Below are positions 9,193 to 18,173 of a stretch of DNA of 64,000 nt, one piece after another (positions within the stretch are counted from its first letter, which is position 1; every line of letters begins with the position of its first letter). The position numbers and the translations under genes were made by a program. Under the pieces are notes generated by a model. It was given only the letters and a program-made list of their open reading frames with translations. It was not told the DNA's origin and made no database searches. The stretch spans positions 186,001 through 250,000 of the forward strand of contig NZ_AUHU01000005.1 in NCBI RefSeq assembly GCF_000423345.1, in the 5' to 3' direction. This stretch comes from Marinimicrobium agarilyticum DSM 16975. GTDB taxonomy: Bacteria > Pseudomonadota > Gammaproteobacteria > Pseudomonadales > Cellvibrionaceae.

Positions 9193-9743
9193 CCGATGCC
9201 CTGGCATGTAAATAAACTGACGACTTCCCTGACTGCCAAAAGCGCTTAAAGCCGACTAGAGATCAGCTCGCTCACCTGCATGCCATTGCCGGGATCGACT
9301 CTAAGATAGTCACAGTTATGTTTGTCACCTTAGGAATGTTTGTGGATGCTTTCTTGCTGGGAAAGAAGCGCGCCAAAACTCAATGTGATAAGCGGTTTGA
9401 GTAAAGCATAAAAAGCCACTAAATGTATTTTGTTTATACAGATATCCTATGAGTCGTAGACGTTGGTGGGGCAAACGCCTTTTTTAGTGCGATGATGACA
9501 GCCCACAGCCCACAGCCCACCCTTATTACATTGATTTGCGGTGGCCGGAACTAATACGCTGGAATTTGTCGGAAGAAGGGAGAAAAAAGGAATCTGTTGA
9601 GCTGCCCAGACAATAGCTCCCTAAGAGGTTTCCCAGCGCTGCTCCTAGACTGCTGATCGTTAGAGAAAGTGCCGGTTTTTCTCTACAGCAGCGGTTGCGG
9701 TTGCCGTTTATACACACTGCTAAATCCAAAAAGGAGGTTTTCA
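9193..9743. other. 551-nt intergenic region without a recognisable gene
   Basis: It is AT-richer than its surroundings. It contains three tandem ACAGCCC units (9498-9518) and a 28-codon open frame at 9318-9404 without a ribosome-binding site, neither of which I can interpret. The right end carries the AAAGGAGG that serves the DUF4396 gene. I see no RNA gene or terminator. Confidence 0.5.
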
Positions 9744-10478
9744 ATGCTACCTGCGTGGTTAACCATTCTCAGTTGGGTGTCCGTCCTTCTAGGTATAGTC
9801 AGTTCTGCTTTTATTATCCAAGACCTGAGGCAGCATCCTCAGCACATGAAGATCATGAATTTTGTATGGCCGCTTTGTGCGCTGTTCGGCCATGTATTGC
9901 TCGTGCCTTTTTATTTGAGGTATGGCCCTCTGGCCGCGCATGAAGTCGCCCACCCCGCGATGAAAAACGATGAAACTCCGCCGCACATCAAGGAAACCCC
10001 ATTTCCGATGAAGGTGGTCAAAGGCACCCTTCACTGCGGCAGCGGCTGTTCTTTAGGCGACATTCTGGCCGAATCCCTGGCACTGTTTTTTCCTGTCATT
10101 GCGGTATGGCTGGGTTGGCAAACGCTGTTTGCCGAGAAAATTTTCGCTGTATGGGTTTTTGACTATCTATTGGCGCTCGGTTTTGGCATCGCGTTCCAGT
10201 ACTACAGTATCGTGCCGATGCAAAACCTCAATTTTCGTGAAGGTATAAAGCAATCCTTCAAAGCGGATATCCTGTCGTTGTCCGCATGGCAGGTGGGCAT
10301 GTATGGGTTTATGGCCTTTGCACATTTCTACATCTTTGCTGTGTTGCTCAATCAGAAGCTTCATGTCGCTTCCATCGAGTTCTGGTTCATGATGCAAATC
10401 GCGATGCTGGCTGGGTTCGTTACCTCATACCCGGTCAATTGGTGGTTGATTCGGAAGGGTATCAAAGAAGCCATGTGA
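9744..10478 (+). CDS. DUF4396 family integral membrane protein
   Basis: A 244-aa multi-pass membrane protein with about seven hydrophobic segments. The stretch VKGTLHCGSGCSLGDILAESLAL, with its His-Cys-x3-Cys signature, is characteristic of DUF4396 proteins, whose function is unknown; metal binding by these residues is a guess. The start at 9744 is set by AAAGGAGG at 9729-9736; a reading from 9669 would add 25 residues without a ribosome site. The gene converges on the cyo operon. Confidence 0.75.
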   Translation: MLPAWLTILSWVSVLLGIVSSAFIIQDLRQHPQHMKIMNFVWPLCALFGHVLLVPFYLRYGPLAAHEVAHPAMKNDETPPHIKETPFPMKVVKGTLHCGSGCSLGDILAESLALFFPVIAVWLGWQTLFAEKIFAVWVFDYLLALGFGIAFQYYSIVPMQNLNFREGIKQSFKADILSLSAWQVGMYGFMAFAHFYIFAVLLNQKLHVASIEFWFMMQIAMLAGFVTSYPVNWWLIRKGIKEAM

Positions 10479-10623
10479 TTCCGGGCCAGTCCGCTGACCT
10501 TCTGTCCGCACTAAAACTGGATATGCAGGTCCACGTCCTTTGCGTCTCGTGGCAGCTTCCTCTTGGCTGGGTCTAGCCTTGGATGGGGGAGGGGCCAAAG
10601 CCTATCCAATGTCGCTCCACAGG

Positions 10624-10959
10624 TTACATGCGGGAATGAAGGTTCCAGAGGATCCAGATCGTCCCGCCGACCATCAAGAGTATTATCAGGCCAGTGAAGA
10701 GGATCAGCTGGAGTTCGTCGCGATGTGAACGATGTATATCAATATGCAGGAAGTAGCGAAACTGTACCAGCATCTGAGCTAACGCGAGCCCGGAAAGAGT
10801 GATGAGGCAAGCGGTTGTGCCCAACCACTGCGAGGCGACAAGGGCGAAGGCTAAACAGGTGAGCAGGAGGGCCAGCGCGCCACCGATACAATATTCACGA
10901 AACTCCCGGCGTGGGTCTCCAGCTTCACTTTCCGGCAGTGGATCACGTGCTTTTTCCAT
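10624..10959 (-). CDS. cyoD: cytochrome bo3 ubiquinol oxidase subunit IV
   Basis: A 111-aa subunit with three predicted membrane helices. The motif ALAQMLVQFRYFLHID is typical of CyoD/COX4_pro, the small subunit needed for assembly of the CuB-haem centre. Its ATG shares one base with the cyoC stop (TAATG), so translation is coupled. It is the last gene of the long minus-strand operon; no cyoE (haem O synthase) follows, so that enzyme must be encoded elsewhere. Confidence 0.92.
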   Translation of the reverse strand: MEKARDPLPESEAGDPRREFREYCIGGALALLLTCLAFALVASQWLGTTACLITLSGLALAQMLVQFRYFLHIDIHRSHRDELQLILFTGLIILLMVGGTIWILWNLHSRM

Positions 10960-11591
10960 TAGGCGGCCCCGAATAGATAGACAAATGTAAAAATCCCGAT
11001 CCAGACCACATCAAGCATGTGCCAGAAGATAGCGAGACGCATTAGGCGAGTTTTAACGTCCCTCTCAAGACCAAAAACAAAGACTTGCACCATCATAACA
11101 ATCAGCCAAATAAGTCCGCTGCATACGTGGATGCCGTGCATTCCTACCAGTAAAAAGAATGCTGAGAGGAACCCGCTCGTCTGAGGTCCATGGCCTTTTG
11201 ATGTCATATCGACGAAATCGTGGACTTCCAGATAGATAAATCCGGTGCCGAGGACGAACGTTACTGCCAGCCAAAACACAAGCCGGGCGCGGTCCTGACG
11301 ATACTTCAATGCCAGTGCCGCCAAGCCAATCGTAAAGCTACTTGCCAGCAGAAGCATGGTTTCAATAAAGGGGTTTTTCAACTCGAACAGGCTGCTCGGC
11401 GTAGGGCCTCCGGCGGTGCCATGTTGGCTTTGAGCGGCATAGTTGGCGAACAGCAGCGCGAATAGCACCAGGTCGCTCATCAAGAAGATCCAGAACCCGA
11501 ATAGCAGGGATTCGGCAGCCTCGTCGGTAGCGGAATCGATATGCCCCATATTGATACCCGGATGGCGTAGGCGATTGCTTCTCTGATTCAT
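10959..11591 (-). CDS. cyoC: cytochrome bo3 ubiquinol oxidase subunit III
   Basis: A 210-aa COX3-family subunit with five membrane helices (FGFWIFLMSDLVLFALLFANY, LLLASSFTIGLAALAL, and three further). It lacks the first two helices of mitochondrial-type COX3, as CyoC does. GMHGIHVCSGLIWLIVM is conserved. The start overlaps the cyoB stop by 4 nt (ATGA), and the stop overlaps cyoD. Confidence 0.94.
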   Translation of the reverse strand: MNQRSNRLRHPGINMGHIDSATDEAAESLLFGFWIFLMSDLVLFALLFANYAAQSQHGTAGGPTPSSLFELKNPFIETMLLLASSFTIGLAALALKYRQDRARLVFWLAVTFVLGTGFIYLEVHDFVDMTSKGHGPQTSGFLSAFFLLVGMHGIHVCSGLIWLIVMMVQVFVFGLERDVKTRLMRLAIFWHMLDVVWIGIFTFVYLFGAA

Positions 11592-13675
11592 GATGCAACC
11601 TCCGCCAAGCCCTGATTTTCTGAGGTTGTTTCATCAGCTCGTGCTGTCGGTATCAGCCCCTTTACCCTGGCCAGCCATTGCTCATGTTCTTGGCGTACTT
11701 GGCTTGCAGGAATAATTTTCTCTGTATCTCGACAGAAGCTGCGGGCAATGACGGTACCCAAAATGACGAGAAATGAAACGATCGTCAGCCACCAGATATG
11801 CCAGGTGAGGGCAAACCCCAACATGGTCGCGAGGAAGCCGATTAACGGTGCGACGACGCTATTTTTGGGCATGGGGATATCCTGGTACTCGTTCGGAGCG
11901 GTATAGCTGATTCCATGCTGTTTCATCCAGGTAAAGGCATCCCGGTCGTGCACCTCGGGAATAACAGCGAAATTGTATTCAGGCGGTGGTGCGCTAACAG
12001 ACCACTCAAGACTGCGGCCATCCCAGGGGTCACCCCCCGGAGCTCGGAGATCGTCACGGTTGCGGATGCTTACCCAAAGCTGAATGACCTGACTGATCAG
12101 GCCAAGCGAAATCAGCACTGCCCCGGAAAAGGCAACCAGTAGCCAAGGCAGGTATTGGGGCTCAAACCATTGCACCGTGCGGCGCATTGCGCCCATCAGC
12201 CCCAGTGCGTACAGCGGCATAAATGCGAGATAGAAACCAAATGACCAGAACCAGAACGAGATACGCCCCCATTTTTCCGAGAGCCGAAAGCCGAACATTT
12301 TAGGGAACCACACATTGTAAGCGGCGAACATGCCGAACAGAGTCCCAGGAATAAGCATGTTGTGGAAATGGGCAACCAGGAACAGCGAATTATGCACCGC
12401 GAAGTCAATCGGAGGATTCGCCAGAAGTACGCCGCTCAACCCGCCTATGACAAACGTAATGGCAAACATGATTGAAAACAGCATGGGAGTCGTGAACCGC
12501 ACGCGGCCGCGAACCATGGTAAGCAACCAGTCGTAGACCTTCACGCCCGTCGGTACACCAATAAGCATTGTGGCGATGCCAAACGCAGCATTGAGGTTTG
12601 CAGACTGGCCCATCGTGAAGAAATGATGCAGCCAGACACCAAAAGACAATACAGTAATCGCTATGGTCGCAAACACCAGTGAATGGTACCCATACAGACG
12701 CTTCCCGGAGAAGGTGCTGAACACTTCTGAGAATACGCCGAAAGCAGGCAGGATAACGATGTAGACTTCGGGATGACCAAACAGCCAGAACAGGTTGGCG
12801 TAGTTCATCATGTTGCCGCCGAGCGCGTTGGTGAAGAAATGAAACCCCGCGTAGCGATCAAGTGCGAGCATTAGCGTGGCCACCGTAAGCGGCATCATGG
12901 CAAATATTATGAGTATGCTAGTACAGAGCGCCGTCCAGCTGAAAAGCGGCATCCGAAACCATGTCATGCCCGGTGCGCGCAATTTGTAAATTGTGACGGC
13001 AAAGTTGATACCGGTCAGCGTGTTCCCGATGGAACTTAAGGTTACGGCCCAGATCCAATAGTCCACGCCCGCGCCCGGGTTAAACGCCAGCTCCGTAAAA
13101 GGCGGATAACCACTCCAGCCTCCGGTGGAGAACTCGCCAATCACCAAAGATATCATGACCAACACCGCTCCAGCCGCCGTCAGAGCGAGACTGATGGCGT
13201 TGAGTAAGGGGAATTTCACGTCCCTGGCGCCTATCTGTAGCGGCATGACCACATTGATCAGGCCGATGAGAAAGGGCATGGCCATAAAGAAAATCATGAT
13301 TGTCCCGTGAGTGGTGAATAGTTCACCAAAATGCTCAGCGGACAAGGGTCCTTCCCGATTCACCGCAAGCATCTGCTGGGCCCGCATGAAAGCCGCTTCA
13401 ATAACGGCCCGGATCAGCATCACCAGGGCGAGGACGATATACATGATGCCGATTTTCTTGGCATCAAGCGTGGTTAGCCACTCACGCCAGAACACCCGCC
13501 ATTTGCCGAAGAGGGTTAGGAGGACGACGATTCCTATTGCCCCACCGATGACTGCCGCCGCGGCGAAGGCAGCGATGGCAGTGCTTGAATTGGGGGTCTT
13601 GATAAACTCTACGAATGGAAGCGATTCGAGGCTGAGCTTGCCAAGCCAAAAATAGTTGAGGGGCTCCCCTGTCAC
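11588..13675 (-). CDS. cyoB: cytochrome bo3 ubiquinol oxidase subunit I
   Basis: The catalytic subunit: haem b, haem o3 and CuB, proton-pumping reduction of oxygen by ubiquinol in the inner membrane. The cross-linked His-Tyr motif HPEVYIVILPAFG, the GVWLHHFFTMG histidine pair and VAHFHNMLI (haem ligands) are all present, with about 15 membrane helices. I choose GTG at 13675 (MTGEPLNYFWLGKL, 695 aa) because AAAGGAGG lies just ahead and the cyoA stop is 4 nt upstream. A frame open to 13711 would overlap cyoA without a ribosome site. Confidence 0.95.
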   Translation of the reverse strand: MTGEPLNYFWLGKLSLESLPFVEFIKTPNSSTAIAAFAAAAVIGGAIGIVVLLTLFGKWRVFWREWLTTLDAKKIGIMYIVLALVMLIRAVIEAAFMRAQQMLAVNREGPLSAEHFGELFTTHGTIMIFFMAMPFLIGLINVVMPLQIGARDVKFPLLNAISLALTAAGAVLVMISLVIGEFSTGGWSGYPPFTELAFNPGAGVDYWIWAVTLSSIGNTLTGINFAVTIYKLRAPGMTWFRMPLFSWTALCTSILIIFAMMPLTVATLMLALDRYAGFHFFTNALGGNMMNYANLFWLFGHPEVYIVILPAFGVFSEVFSTFSGKRLYGYHSLVFATIAITVLSFGVWLHHFFTMGQSANLNAAFGIATMLIGVPTGVKVYDWLLTMVRGRVRFTTPMLFSIMFAITFVIGGLSGVLLANPPIDFAVHNSLFLVAHFHNMLIPGTLFGMFAAYNVWFPKMFGFRLSEKWGRISFWFWSFGFYLAFMPLYALGLMGAMRRTVQWFEPQYLPWLLVAFSGAVLISLGLISQVIQLWVSIRNRDDLRAPGGDPWDGRSLEWSVSAPPPEYNFAVIPEVHDRDAFTWMKQHGISYTAPNEYQDIPMPKNSVVAPLIGFLATMLGFALTWHIWWLTIVSFLVILGTVIARSFCRDTEKIIPASQVRQEHEQWLARVKGLIPTARADETTSENQGLAEVAS

Positions 13676-13679
13676 AGCA

Positions 13680-14564
13680 TTAGCCTCCTTTCCCGGTAGC
13701 TTTGGCCGCACCCGGGAGGTCAGCGGCAGGCGTGGTTTTAACTCGTTCGACTATTTGGTTGAAGAGCTCCTGCGTTACCGAACCGAAGAACTCCGGCTCA
13801 CTCAGAATTGAACGCTGGGCCAGCCGGCTGTAGGCGCGCATATCGAGTGGAGGATGCGACTGTTTCTGCTTGATCCAGCGCTTGAATTCGGAATCACTGA
13901 TCGCTCGTGCCGTAAATTTCTGTTCGGCGTAGAACTTGCCGTTGTACTGGGTATTCTGACCCCGGTACTCGCCAGGTTTCGAAGCCAACAGGTGCAACTG
14001 GGTTACCATGCCCGGCATTGTGTAAATCTGGCTGCCGAGGCGGGGAATCATGAATGACTGCATCACCGTTTCGCTCGTCAGCTCGAAATGAACCGGGCGG
14101 CCCACCGGGAACGCCACGACGTTTACTGATGCAATCTTTTGTTCTGGATAGATAAAAAGCCACTTCCAGTCGAGGCTTACCACTTGGATATGCAGTGCAG
14201 GCTTATCACCGGCAATCGGTCGATAGGGGTCTAATGTATGGGTCGCCTTCCAGACGTTCCAGCTCAATATGGAGACGATCACCAACGGAACGCCCCAAAT
14301 CAGGCTCTCAAGCAGCCATGAAAACGTCCAGTTGGGTCTGTATACGGCATTTTTTCTACTACGTCGGTACTTCCAGAGTACGATCGGCATTGCAACAAAA
14401 AACGGTAAAATTACGACCATTGTCCAGCATGTAACCAGCCAAAACTGATCACGCTGAGCCTCCGCTATGGGGCCTGCAGGCGCCAGAAAGCCGTAATCAA
14501 GAAAACCACAGGAGGACAGTAGTAATGTCGCGAGTATCAGACAGCACAGTAGAAGATGTTTCAT
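13680..14564 (-). CDS. cyoA: cytochrome bo3 ubiquinol oxidase subunit II, lipoprotein
   Basis: A 294-aa subunit II with a lipoprotein signal (LLLSSC, lipidated Cys19) and two membrane helices, then the cupredoxin-like domain beginning ALHIQVVSLDWKWLFIYPEQ. CuA ligands of cytochrome-c oxidases are absent (no CxxxC), and MPGMVTQLHLLASKPGEYRG is typical of quinol oxidases. The ATG at 14564 gives a proper signal peptide; 12 extra upstream codons would overlap the aminotransferase stop. It is the first cyo gene, 28 nt after the aminotransferase. Confidence 0.94.
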   Translation of the reverse strand: MKHLLLCCLILATLLLSSCGFLDYGFLAPAGPIAEAQRDQFWLVTCWTMVVILPFFVAMPIVLWKYRRSRKNAVYRPNWTFSWLLESLIWGVPLVIVSILSWNVWKATHTLDPYRPIAGDKPALHIQVVSLDWKWLFIYPEQKIASVNVVAFPVGRPVHFELTSETVMQSFMIPRLGSQIYTMPGMVTQLHLLASKPGEYRGQNTQYNGKFYAEQKFTARAISDSEFKRWIKQKQSHPPLDMRAYSRLAQRSILSEPEFFGSVTQELFNQIVERVKTTPAADLPGAAKATGKGG

Positions 14565-14592
14565 TAGCTGAATTCCGCCCTCTTTGACTTCT

Positions 14593-15813
14593 TTAACCAA
14601 AGGCTCTCTGGAGGCGATCGAGTCCGTCCCTTAACGTGTCGCTGTCTGCAGCGAATGACAACCGCATATGTCCCGGTGCGTTGAATGCAGATCCCGGTAC
14701 CATGGCGATACCCAGTTCCTCCAGTAGCCAGTCTCCGAGCTGTTGATCGTCTTCGACATCATCGAGAGAATCGATTACCCGTTCAAAATTGGGCAAACAA
14801 TAAAAGCTACCCTGCGCTGGATGACAGTCGATGTTCTCTATCTTCGAGAGTCCGTCAGCGACGAGTTCAGCGCGCGCGCGGAAGGTGTTGACCATATTCT
14901 GGACGTCATCACGACTGCCTCTTAAGGCTGTTTCCGCTGCTTTTTGAGAGATGGCGGCTGTATGGGAAGTACTCTGGCCCTGGAGCTTTTCCATTTCAGC
15001 AATAAGAGTAGCCGGCCCAGCGGCGAAGCCCACCCGCCAGCCGGTCATCGCGTAGGCTTTAGAAACGCCGTTGATGAGCAGGGTTCTATTTTTGAGTGAG
15101 GGGCACACGCTCAGAATGTTGGCGTAAGGTTCATCAGTAAAAATAAGGTGTTCATAAATATCATCGGAGAGCACGAACACATTCGGGTATTTGAGTAGTA
15201 CGTTGCCCAGCGCGGATAGCGCCTCGCGGGAGTATACCTGGCCGGTCGGATTATTTGGCGTGTTGAGGATTACAATGCGGGTCCGTTCGCTCAAGCACTG
15301 CTCAAGTGTCTCGGGTTGCAGGATGAAACCGTCTTCGTACCGGGTGGGAGCCTCCACAACACGAGCCCTGGAAATTTTTGCAATTGACGGATAGGTGCCC
15401 CAGTTCGGGGTTGGAATAACAATTTCATCCTTGGGGTTGAGCAAAGTCATGCAGGCGTTGAAGAGCGCCTGCTTCGCTCCACAGGTACTCAAAATCTCGT
15501 CACTATTGTAATGAAGATTGTTGTCGCGTTTCAGTTTTAGTTGAACGGCTTCTTTCAGGCTTGCCAATCCGCCAATGGGAGTGTAACGGGTAAAACCATC
15601 GTCCAATGCCTGTTTGGCTGCGTCAATAATGGGTTTGGGGGTATCGAAGTCAGGTTCACCTGCATCCAGACGAAGAATGTTCCGACCTTGTTCTGTCAAT
15701 GCCTGGGCTTTTGAGTTGATCCGGAAAATGGATGACTCTGATAAGTCATCGACCCTCGGGGCAACGCGCAGGTGGGGATTTGCATGGCGAATGGTTCTGT
15801 TACCTGTATTCAT
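14593..15813 (-). CDS. class I/II PLP-dependent aminotransferase (aspartate aminotransferase-like)
   Basis: A 406-aa fold-type I aminotransferase similar to subgroup Ib aspartate/aromatic enzymes. The N-terminal specificity region is FRINSKAQALTEQGRNILRLDAGEPDFDTP; NTPNNPTGQVYS carries the conserved Asn; SDDIYEHLIF the Asp and Tyr that contact PLP; INGVSKAYAMTGWRVGF the Schiff-base lysine; and the final MRLSFAAD the carboxylate-binding arginine. The start overlaps the ectC-like stop by 4 nt (ATGA). Its substrate is unknown. Its place between an EctC-like cupin and cyo genes suggests a dedicated amino-acid or 2-oxoacid role rather than general aspartate metabolism. Confidence 0.85.
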   Translation of the reverse strand: MNTGNRTIRHANPHLRVAPRVDDLSESSIFRINSKAQALTEQGRNILRLDAGEPDFDTPKPIIDAAKQALDDGFTRYTPIGGLASLKEAVQLKLKRDNNLHYNSDEILSTCGAKQALFNACMTLLNPKDEIVIPTPNWGTYPSIAKISRARVVEAPTRYEDGFILQPETLEQCLSERTRIVILNTPNNPTGQVYSREALSALGNVLLKYPNVFVLSDDIYEHLIFTDEPYANILSVCPSLKNRTLLINGVSKAYAMTGWRVGFAAGPATLIAEMEKLQGQSTSHTAAISQKAAETALRGSRDDVQNMVNTFRARAELVADGLSKIENIDCHPAQGSFYCLPNFERVIDSLDDVEDDQQLGDWLLEELGIAMVPGSAFNAPGHMRLSFAADSDTLRDGLDRLQRAFG

Positions 15814-16211
15814 CGTTTCAGCACCTTACCGTCATCATCCAGAAGTGGATAGCTACCTTGCTCGTCGTGGTCTTCAGGGCCCACTAGTGACGGGCTGAAA
15901 CAGCACAGTACTGTCATGCCGCTCTTGCTGGAGAGAATATGCTGTTGGTGGTTGTCCAGCGCATAGAGAACCCCGGGTGTCAGAGCCCATTTACCGCCTT
16001 CTGTCAGATCTTCGATTTGGCCTTCACCCTCGATACAAATAACGGTTTCCTTGTGGTTTTTGTACCACATATGCAGTTCGCACCCGGGCTTTATAACCGT
16101 TTCATGGAACGAGTGGCCCATACCATCGGCGCGCAGGGTGTATCGCCGGCTGATGAATTTCTTTTCGTTGATTTCGGTTTTTTGGGCGTCTCGGTGGTTG
16201 CGGACTATCAT
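15810..16211 (-). CDS. ectC: solitary ectoine synthase-like cupin (EctC family)
   Basis: A 133-aa cupin closely resembling ectoine synthase, which cyclises N-gamma-acetyl-diaminobutyrate. MIVRNHRDAQKTE, RADGMGHSFHETVIKPG, MWYKNHKETVICIEGEG, LTPGVLYALDNHQQHIL and GPEDHDEQGSYP follow the family pattern. The three residues reported to bind the catalytic iron in EctC are conserved here as Glu55, Tyr83 and His91. No ectA, ectB or ectD is nearby. Solitary EctC proteins occur in bacteria that do not make ectoine, and a side reaction cyclising glutamine has been described for the family. AAGGAGAGG precedes the ATG. The true substrate in this operon is open. Confidence 0.85.
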   Translation of the reverse strand: MIVRNHRDAQKTEINEKKFISRRYTLRADGMGHSFHETVIKPGCELHMWYKNHKETVICIEGEGQIEDLTEGGKWALTPGVLYALDNHQQHILSSKSGMTVLCCFSPSLVGPEDHDEQGSYPLLDDDGKVLKR

Positions 16212-16310
16212 CTTGGTCCTCTCCTTGCTGGAGGCTCGAAGACACCGAGGTTGGCAGCGATGTGCGACGAGCTTTAGGTAAGCAGAAGCGAGCCTAACCG
16301 TAATTGGCTA

Positions 16311-18083
16311 TCAGAATTTCGCCGTCATCTGCTTGATCGACTGTTTGATCATTCGAAAGGCGTCTGGGTCGCCCTTGAGAATTGAGGACATAAAGCTCTT
16401 TGCCTGCTCAGAGTTGATATGAGGGGGCAGGGGGCCAATTTCCGGATCGACATAGGCATTGATCACTACCGGACGGTCTGCCGCCAAGGCCTCATCCCAG
16501 ACGCGGTCAACATCGTCAATGCTTTCCATACGCAGGCCTTTGAGGCCGAGAATCTCAGCATAATGGTCATACGCGACATCAGGCAGGTCCTGAGAGGTCT
16601 CAAATTTGGGATCTCCCTCCATTGCGCGCTGTTCCCAGCTGACCTGGTTGAGGTCACGATTGTTAAGGACCAATACGATACAGCGGGGGTCAGACCATTC
16701 CCGCCAATATTTGGCGATGCCAATCACACCCTGATTTCCCAGCATTTGCATGGCACCATCGCCGACCATGGCGATACCTGGTCGGTCTGGATAAGCGAGT
16801 TTGGCGGCGAGTAGATAGGGGACACCGTTTCCCATGGAAGCGAGCCCACCCGAGACTGAGCCCAACATGCCCCGGCGTATTTTGAGGTAACGGGCGTACC
16901 AGTTGGTTGAGGAGCCCACGTCGCATGCCAGCATCACGTTGTTCGGTAGGCGTTGGTTGAGCGACCAGAATACCCGTTGCGGGTTCACGGGGTTGCCCGA
17001 TACCTTTGCACGCTCGTCCATAAGCTTCCACCAGTCGCGGGTGTTTTCGATGATTTTGTGCTGCCATTGGCGATCGTTCTTTCGTGTCACTCGTTCCGTC
17101 AGGGCCGCGACGGTTGCCCGGGCATCGCCGTGAAGGTTGATTTCCGTGGGATAGCGCAGGCCCAGTGACTCGGCATCGAGATCAATCTGCACGGCTCTGG
17201 CCTGGCCTGAAGCCGGCAGGAACTCCGCATAGGGAAATCGTGTGCCCACCATCAGCAGGGTGTCGCAGTCATCCATCATTTCCTGACTGGGGCGGGTGCC
17301 AAGAAGACCCATGGTACCGGTGACAAATTCCTCCTCATCCGGGATCATGGTTTTGGCCAGAATGGCTTTTGCAACACCTGCGCCGAGCTTGTCAGCCAAT
17401 TCCAGAACCTCATCTACGGCGTTCTTGCAGCCAGCGCCAGCGAGCACAGCAACCTTTTCCCCCTCATCAAGCAGCTTGGCCGCCGCATCGAGATCGTCGT
17501 TGTGGGGTCGAAGCTCACCCGTGCGATAACCGATACCGGAGAAGACCGCGCCGTGCTCGGCCGGCGGCTGCTCCATCGGTAGATCCTGAACGTCGTTTGG
17601 AATGATAATGGCCGTCACTGTGCGTCTCGCGATGGCGATACGCAGAGCCTGGTCAATCAAATGCCGTGCCTGTGGCGCGTCAGACACCATATGCACGTAA
17701 TCACCCGCGACGTCTTTATAAAGCGAGGTTAGGTCAATCTCCTGTTGATAATCTGTCCCCAGGCTCATTCGCGCCTGCTGTCCGACGATTGCGACAGCGG
17801 GCATGTGATCCTTTTTGGCGTCGTATAGTCCATTCAGCAAGTGGACCGCCCCGGGACCTGAGGTGGAAATGCAAACACCAGGCTTGCCGGTAAACTTCGC
17901 GTGGGCGCTTGCCATAAACGCCCCCAACTCTTCGTGTTGCGGCTGAATCATTCGAATCTTGCCTTCAGCCTTGCGCAATGCCGACATTACCCCGTTTATG
18001 CCGTCACCGGAGTAGCCGTAAACTCTCTCAATACCCCACGCGCCGAGGCGTTCAATAATGAAATCGCTTACCGTATAGGCCAT
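16311..18083 (-). CDS. thiamine-diphosphate enzyme, pyruvate oxidase/PoxB-like
   Basis: A 590-aa ThDP-dependent enzyme of the acetolactate synthase/pyruvate oxidase superfamily. The N-terminal PYR domain has IQPQHEELGAFMASAHAKFTG with the catalytic glutamate. The central domain contains MIPDEEEFVTGTMGLLGTRPS. The C-terminal PP domain has the ThDP-binding motif GDGAMQMLG... ending VLNNRDLNQVSWEQR. Overall it resembles quinone-linked pyruvate dehydrogenase PoxB, an FAD enzyme that oxidatively decarboxylates pyruvate and passes electrons to ubiquinone. PoxB's lipid-binding tail is not obvious in the last residues. GGGAG precedes the ATG. Co-occurrence with a quinol oxidase in one operon supports a quinone-reducing role. 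Confidence 0.85.
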   Translation of the reverse strand: MAYTVSDFIIERLGAWGIERVYGYSGDGINGVMSALRKAEGKIRMIQPQHEELGAFMASAHAKFTGKPGVCISTSGPGAVHLLNGLYDAKKDHMPAVAIVGQQARMSLGTDYQQEIDLTSLYKDVAGDYVHMVSDAPQARHLIDQALRIAIARRTVTAIIIPNDVQDLPMEQPPAEHGAVFSGIGYRTGELRPHNDDLDAAAKLLDEGEKVAVLAGAGCKNAVDEVLELADKLGAGVAKAILAKTMIPDEEEFVTGTMGLLGTRPSQEMMDDCDTLLMVGTRFPYAEFLPASGQARAVQIDLDAESLGLRYPTEINLHGDARATVAALTERVTRKNDRQWQHKIIENTRDWWKLMDERAKVSGNPVNPQRVFWSLNQRLPNNVMLACDVGSSTNWYARYLKIRRGMLGSVSGGLASMGNGVPYLLAAKLAYPDRPGIAMVGDGAMQMLGNQGVIGIAKYWREWSDPRCIVLVLNNRDLNQVSWEQRAMEGDPKFETSQDLPDVAYDHYAEILGLKGLRMESIDDVDRVWDEALAADRPVVINAYVDPEIGPLPPHINSEQAKSFMSSILKGDPDAFRMIKQSIKQMTAKF

Positions 18084-18173
18084 GTCAATGTCTCCCTTGC
18101 TAGCGTTTCTGCGAATATTTTCCTTTGGTTTACAACCACGATAGCCGATATGACCACGTTAATAATTGCAGGT

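Noticed and set aside
9318-9404. 28-codon open frame in the macro-DUF4396 spacer
   Set aside because: No ribosome-binding site and no recognisable pattern.
9498-9518. Three tandem ACAGCCC units considered as a CRISPR or VNTR start
   Set aside because: Units are 7 nt without spacers and no cas gene is present; too short for more than a chance or slippage repeat.
13680-14564. Cytochrome c oxidase subunit II
   Set aside because: No CuA ligands, and the lipoprotein signal plus gene order identify a quinol oxidase.
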